Of a stretch of DNA of 64,000 bases, positions 61,939 through 64,000 are shown piece by piece (within the stretch, counting starts at the first letter, position 1; every line of letters starts with the position of its first letter). The position numbers were made by a program, and so were the translations under genes. The notes below the pieces were generated by a model that searched no databases, was not told where the DNA came from, and saw only the letters and a program-made list of their open reading frames with translations. Source of the DNA: Microvirga flocculans ATCC BAA-817 (GTDB lineage: Bacteria > Pseudomonadota > Alphaproteobacteria > Rhizobiales > Beijerinckiaceae); contig NZ_JAEA01000008.1 in assembly GCF_000518665.1 (NCBI RefSeq), positions 1 to 64,000 on the forward strand. Direction: 5' to 3'.

Positions 61939-64000
61939 CAGGCTGCTTTCTTCTCCGCGATCCGCGCAAGGCTGCGCAGGATCGACGTCGCCGCCTTGAT
62001 CCGCTCATCCGGCGTTTCGGTGTCGCGGATGAACACGATCTTCATGTCAGGGCGCACCTTCGCGAAGGAAGCCTGCTCCGTGACGTAGGAAATGAGGCCA
62101 GTCGGGTTGGCGAAGGCATTGTCGCGGAAGGAAATGATGATGCCCTTCGGGCCTCCGTCCACCTTCTCCACATTGGCGCGGCGGCAGAGCACCTTGATCG
62201 CCATGATCTTGAGCAGCTGATCGACCTCGGACGGCACGGGGCCGAAGCGGTCCACCAGCTCCGCCCGGAACGCGTCGATTTCCTGATCGGCTTCGAAGGT
62301 CGACAGGCGGCGATAGAGGCCGAGGCGCAGTTGCAGGTCGGCGATGTAGCTTTCCGGAATCATGACCGGCGCGCCGACCGCGATGGTGGGCGACCACTGA
62401 TCCTCCGCAGGTTCCTCGATGCCAGCCTTGAGCTGGGCCACCGCCTCCTCGAGCATCTGCTGGTAGAGCTCATAGCCGACCTCCTTGATATGGCCGGACT
62501 GCTCCTCGCCCAGGAGATTGCCCGCGCCGCGGATGTCGAGATCATGGGAGGCGAGCTGGAAGCCTGCTCCCAGGGTATCGAGCGACTGAAGCACTTTCAG
62601 GCGGCGCTCCGCCTGCACCGTCATCGGCTTGTTGGCCGGAACCGTGAAGAGGGCATAGGCGCGGGTCTTGGAGCGCCCTACGCGGCCCCGCAGCTGATAG
62701 AGCTGCGACAGACCGAACATGTCGGCGCGATGCACGATGAGCGTGTTGGCGGTCGGAATGTCTAGCCCCGATTCCACGATCGTCGTGGAGAGCAGGATAT
62801 CGTACTTGCCTTCGTAGAAGGCCGTCATGACGTCTTCGAGCTGGCCCGCCGCCATCTGGCCATGCGCCACCGCCACCTTCGCTTCCGGCACCTCCTTGTC
62901 GAGGAAAGCCTTCACATCGCCGAGATCGTCGAGACGCGGCACCACGTAGAACGCCTGCCCGCCCCTGTAGCGCTCGCGCAGCAGCGCCTCGCGGATGAGA
63001 AGCGGATCGAAAGGCGTGACGAAGGTGCGCACCGCGAGGCGGTCCACCGGCGGCGTCGTGATGAGGGACAGCTCGCGCACGCCCGTGAGGGCGAGCTGCA
63101 GGGTGCGCGGGATCGGCGTCGCGGAGAGCGTCAGCACGTGCACCTCGGCGCGGAGCTCTTTCAGGCGCTCCTTGTGGGACACGCCGAAATGCTGCTCCTC
63201 GTCGATGATGATGAGGCCGAGATCCTTGAACTTGATCGTCTTGCCGAGCAGGGCATGCGTACCGATGACGATATCCACCGAGCCGTCGGCAAGCCCCTCC
63301 TTCGTCTTCTTCATCTCGGCCGCGGGCACGAACCGGGAGGCCTGCGCGAGGTTCAGCGGAAGGCCGCGGAAGCGATCGCAGAAGGTCCGGTAATGCTGGC
63401 GCGCCAGCAGGGTCGTCGGCACCACGACCGCCACCTGCTTGCCGCTCATGGCCGCCACGAAGGCGGCCCGCAGGGCGACCTCGGTCTTGCCGAAGCCGAC
63501 ATCGCCGCACACGAGGCGATCCATCGGGCGGCCCGAACCCATGTCGTCCAGCACGGCCTCGATGGCGTTGAGCTGGTCCTCCGTCTCGTCATAGGGGAAG
63601 CGGGCCGCGAACTCGTCGTAGAGCCCTTCCGGCGGCGTCAGGCGCGGAGCATCCTTGAGAATGCGCGCGGCGGCGATCTTCATCAACGCTCCCGCCATCT
63701 CGCGGATGCGCTGCTTCATGCGCGCCTTGCGGGCCTGCCACGCTCCGCCGCCGAGCTTGTCGAGCTGGACCTCGGTCTCCTCCGAGCCGTAGCGCGTCAG
63801 GAGTTCGATGTTCTCCACCGGCAGGAAGAGCCTGTCGCCGCCTGCATAATGCAGTTCGAGGCAATCATGCGGCGCGCCTGCCGCCTCGATGGTCTTCAGT
63901 CCTTCGAAGCGCCCGATGCCGTGATCCACGTGGACCACGAGATCGCCGGGCGTGAGCGCCGCGACTTCGGTCAGGAAATCCTGCGGCCGCTTGGACTTGC
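61938..64000 (-). CDS. mfd: Transcription-repair coupling factor (3' part; N-terminus beyond window)
   Basis: About 687 residues at the C-terminal side of Mfd; the frame is open through the right edge. Visible are the RNA-polymerase-interacting start (DLVVHVDHGIGRFEGL), the helicase block with VCGDVGFGKTEVALRAAFVA (Walker A), IIIDEEQHFG (DEEQ box) and LSATPIPRTL, the QLRGRVGRS motif VI, and the C-terminal TRCF domain to the stop. Mfd removes stalled RNA polymerase and recruits UvrA. The N-terminal UvrB-like modules are outside the window. Confidence 0.96.
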   Translation of the reverse strand, partial: KSKRPQDFLTEVAALTPGDLVVHVDHGIGRFEGLKTIEAAGAPHDCLELHYAGGDRLFLPVENIELLTRYGSEETEVQLDKLGGGAWQARKARMKQRIREMAGALMKIAAARILKDAPRLTPPEGLYDEFAARFPYDETEDQLNAIEAVLDDMGSGRPMDRLVCGDVGFGKTEVALRAAFVAAMSGKQVAVVVPTTLLARQHYRTFCDRFRGLPLNLAQASRFVPAAEMKKTKEGLADGSVDIVIGTHALLGKTIKFKDLGLIIIDEEQHFGVSHKERLKELRAEVHVLTLSATPIPRTLQLALTGVRELSLITTPPVDRLAVRTFVTPFDPLLIREALLRERYRGGQAFYVVPRLDDLGDVKAFLDKEVPEAKVAVAHGQMAAGQLEDVMTAFYEGKYDILLSTTIVESGLDIPTANTLIVHRADMFGLSQLYQLRGRVGRSKTRAYALFTVPANKPMTVQAERRLKVLQSLDTLGAGFQLASHDLDIRGAGNLLGEEQSGHIKEVGYELYQQMLEEAVAQLKAGIEEPAEDQWSPTIAVGAPVMIPESYIADLQLRLGLYRRLSTFEADQEIDAFRAELVDRFGPVPSEVDQLLKIMAIKVLCRRANVEKVDGGPKGIIISFRDNAFANPTGLISYVTEQASFAKVRPDMKIVFIRDTETPDERIKAATSILRSLARIAEKKAA

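Overview
The window reads as a chromosomal segment of a GC-rich alphaproteobacterium of the Rhizobiales (Hyphomicrobiales). The signs are protocatechuate-branch genes under an IclR regulator, IalB-family proteins, an RTX protein with a serralysin-type C-terminus, a short MetG, HspQ and an Mfd neighbourhood typical of that order. A Methylobacteriaceae-like genome such as Microvirga is my best guess, but no 16S or marker search was possible.

Layout. (1) 1-308: 3' end of an IS630-type transposase, cut by the window edge. (2) 498-13901: an aromatic-acid catabolic block. A divergent IclR regulator faces a Liv-type ABC importer (binding protein, two permeases, two ATPases), then pcaD, pcaC, pcaH, pcaG, a two-subunit 3-oxoadipate CoA-transferase, pcaF, pcaB and pobA, all on the + strand. 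Together they would take 4-hydroxybenzoate through protocatechuate to succinyl-CoA and acetyl-CoA. (3) 13927-16484: ornithine cyclodeaminase and arginase, divergent from an Lrp/AsnC regulator (arginine to ornithine to proline). (4) 16596-20335: a frameshifted DUF1254/DUF1214 gene, a small secreted protein and an RTX repeat protein, followed by tRNA-Ser(TGA). (5) 21139-30547: housekeeping genes: rlpA, a D,D-carboxypeptidase, tmk, holB, metG, a GH1-like protein, tatD, an MBL hydrolase and a DUF938 methyltransferase. (6) 30630-35724: a reactive-sulfur module. It holds a BigR/SqrR-like ArsR regulator with a Cys pair, two half-size YeeE transporters, two MBL persulfide-dioxygenase-like enzymes, a DUF442 phosphatase-like protein, a TauE/SafE permease and a rhodanese-DUF2892 protein. 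Both of its promoter regions carry AT-rich repeats that share a motif.

(7) 35896-37278: a peptidoglycan-binding-type protein and an IalB-like protein. (8) 38102-47351: an exopolysaccharide region, more AT-rich by eye, with a single-ORF polymerase/chain-length fusion, a flippase, a polysaccharide deacetylase, an ExoY-like priming transferase, a beta-helix protein and a GT4 glycosyltransferase. (9) 47485-57703: a small membrane protein, rimO, pncA, a BMP/nucleoside-type ABC importer, a UbiH-like monooxygenase, an AEC transporter and hspQ. (10) 57799-64000: an IalB-family protein, a YejA-like binding protein, a degenerate receiver-like protein, a serine hydrolase and the 3' part of mfd, which runs off the right edge.

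The items most worth following up are the sulfur module with its shared repeats, the Wzy-Wzz fusion, the frameshifted DUF1254 gene and the unusual CoA-transferase in the pca operon. No CRISPR array, rRNA, phage or new defence system was seen.
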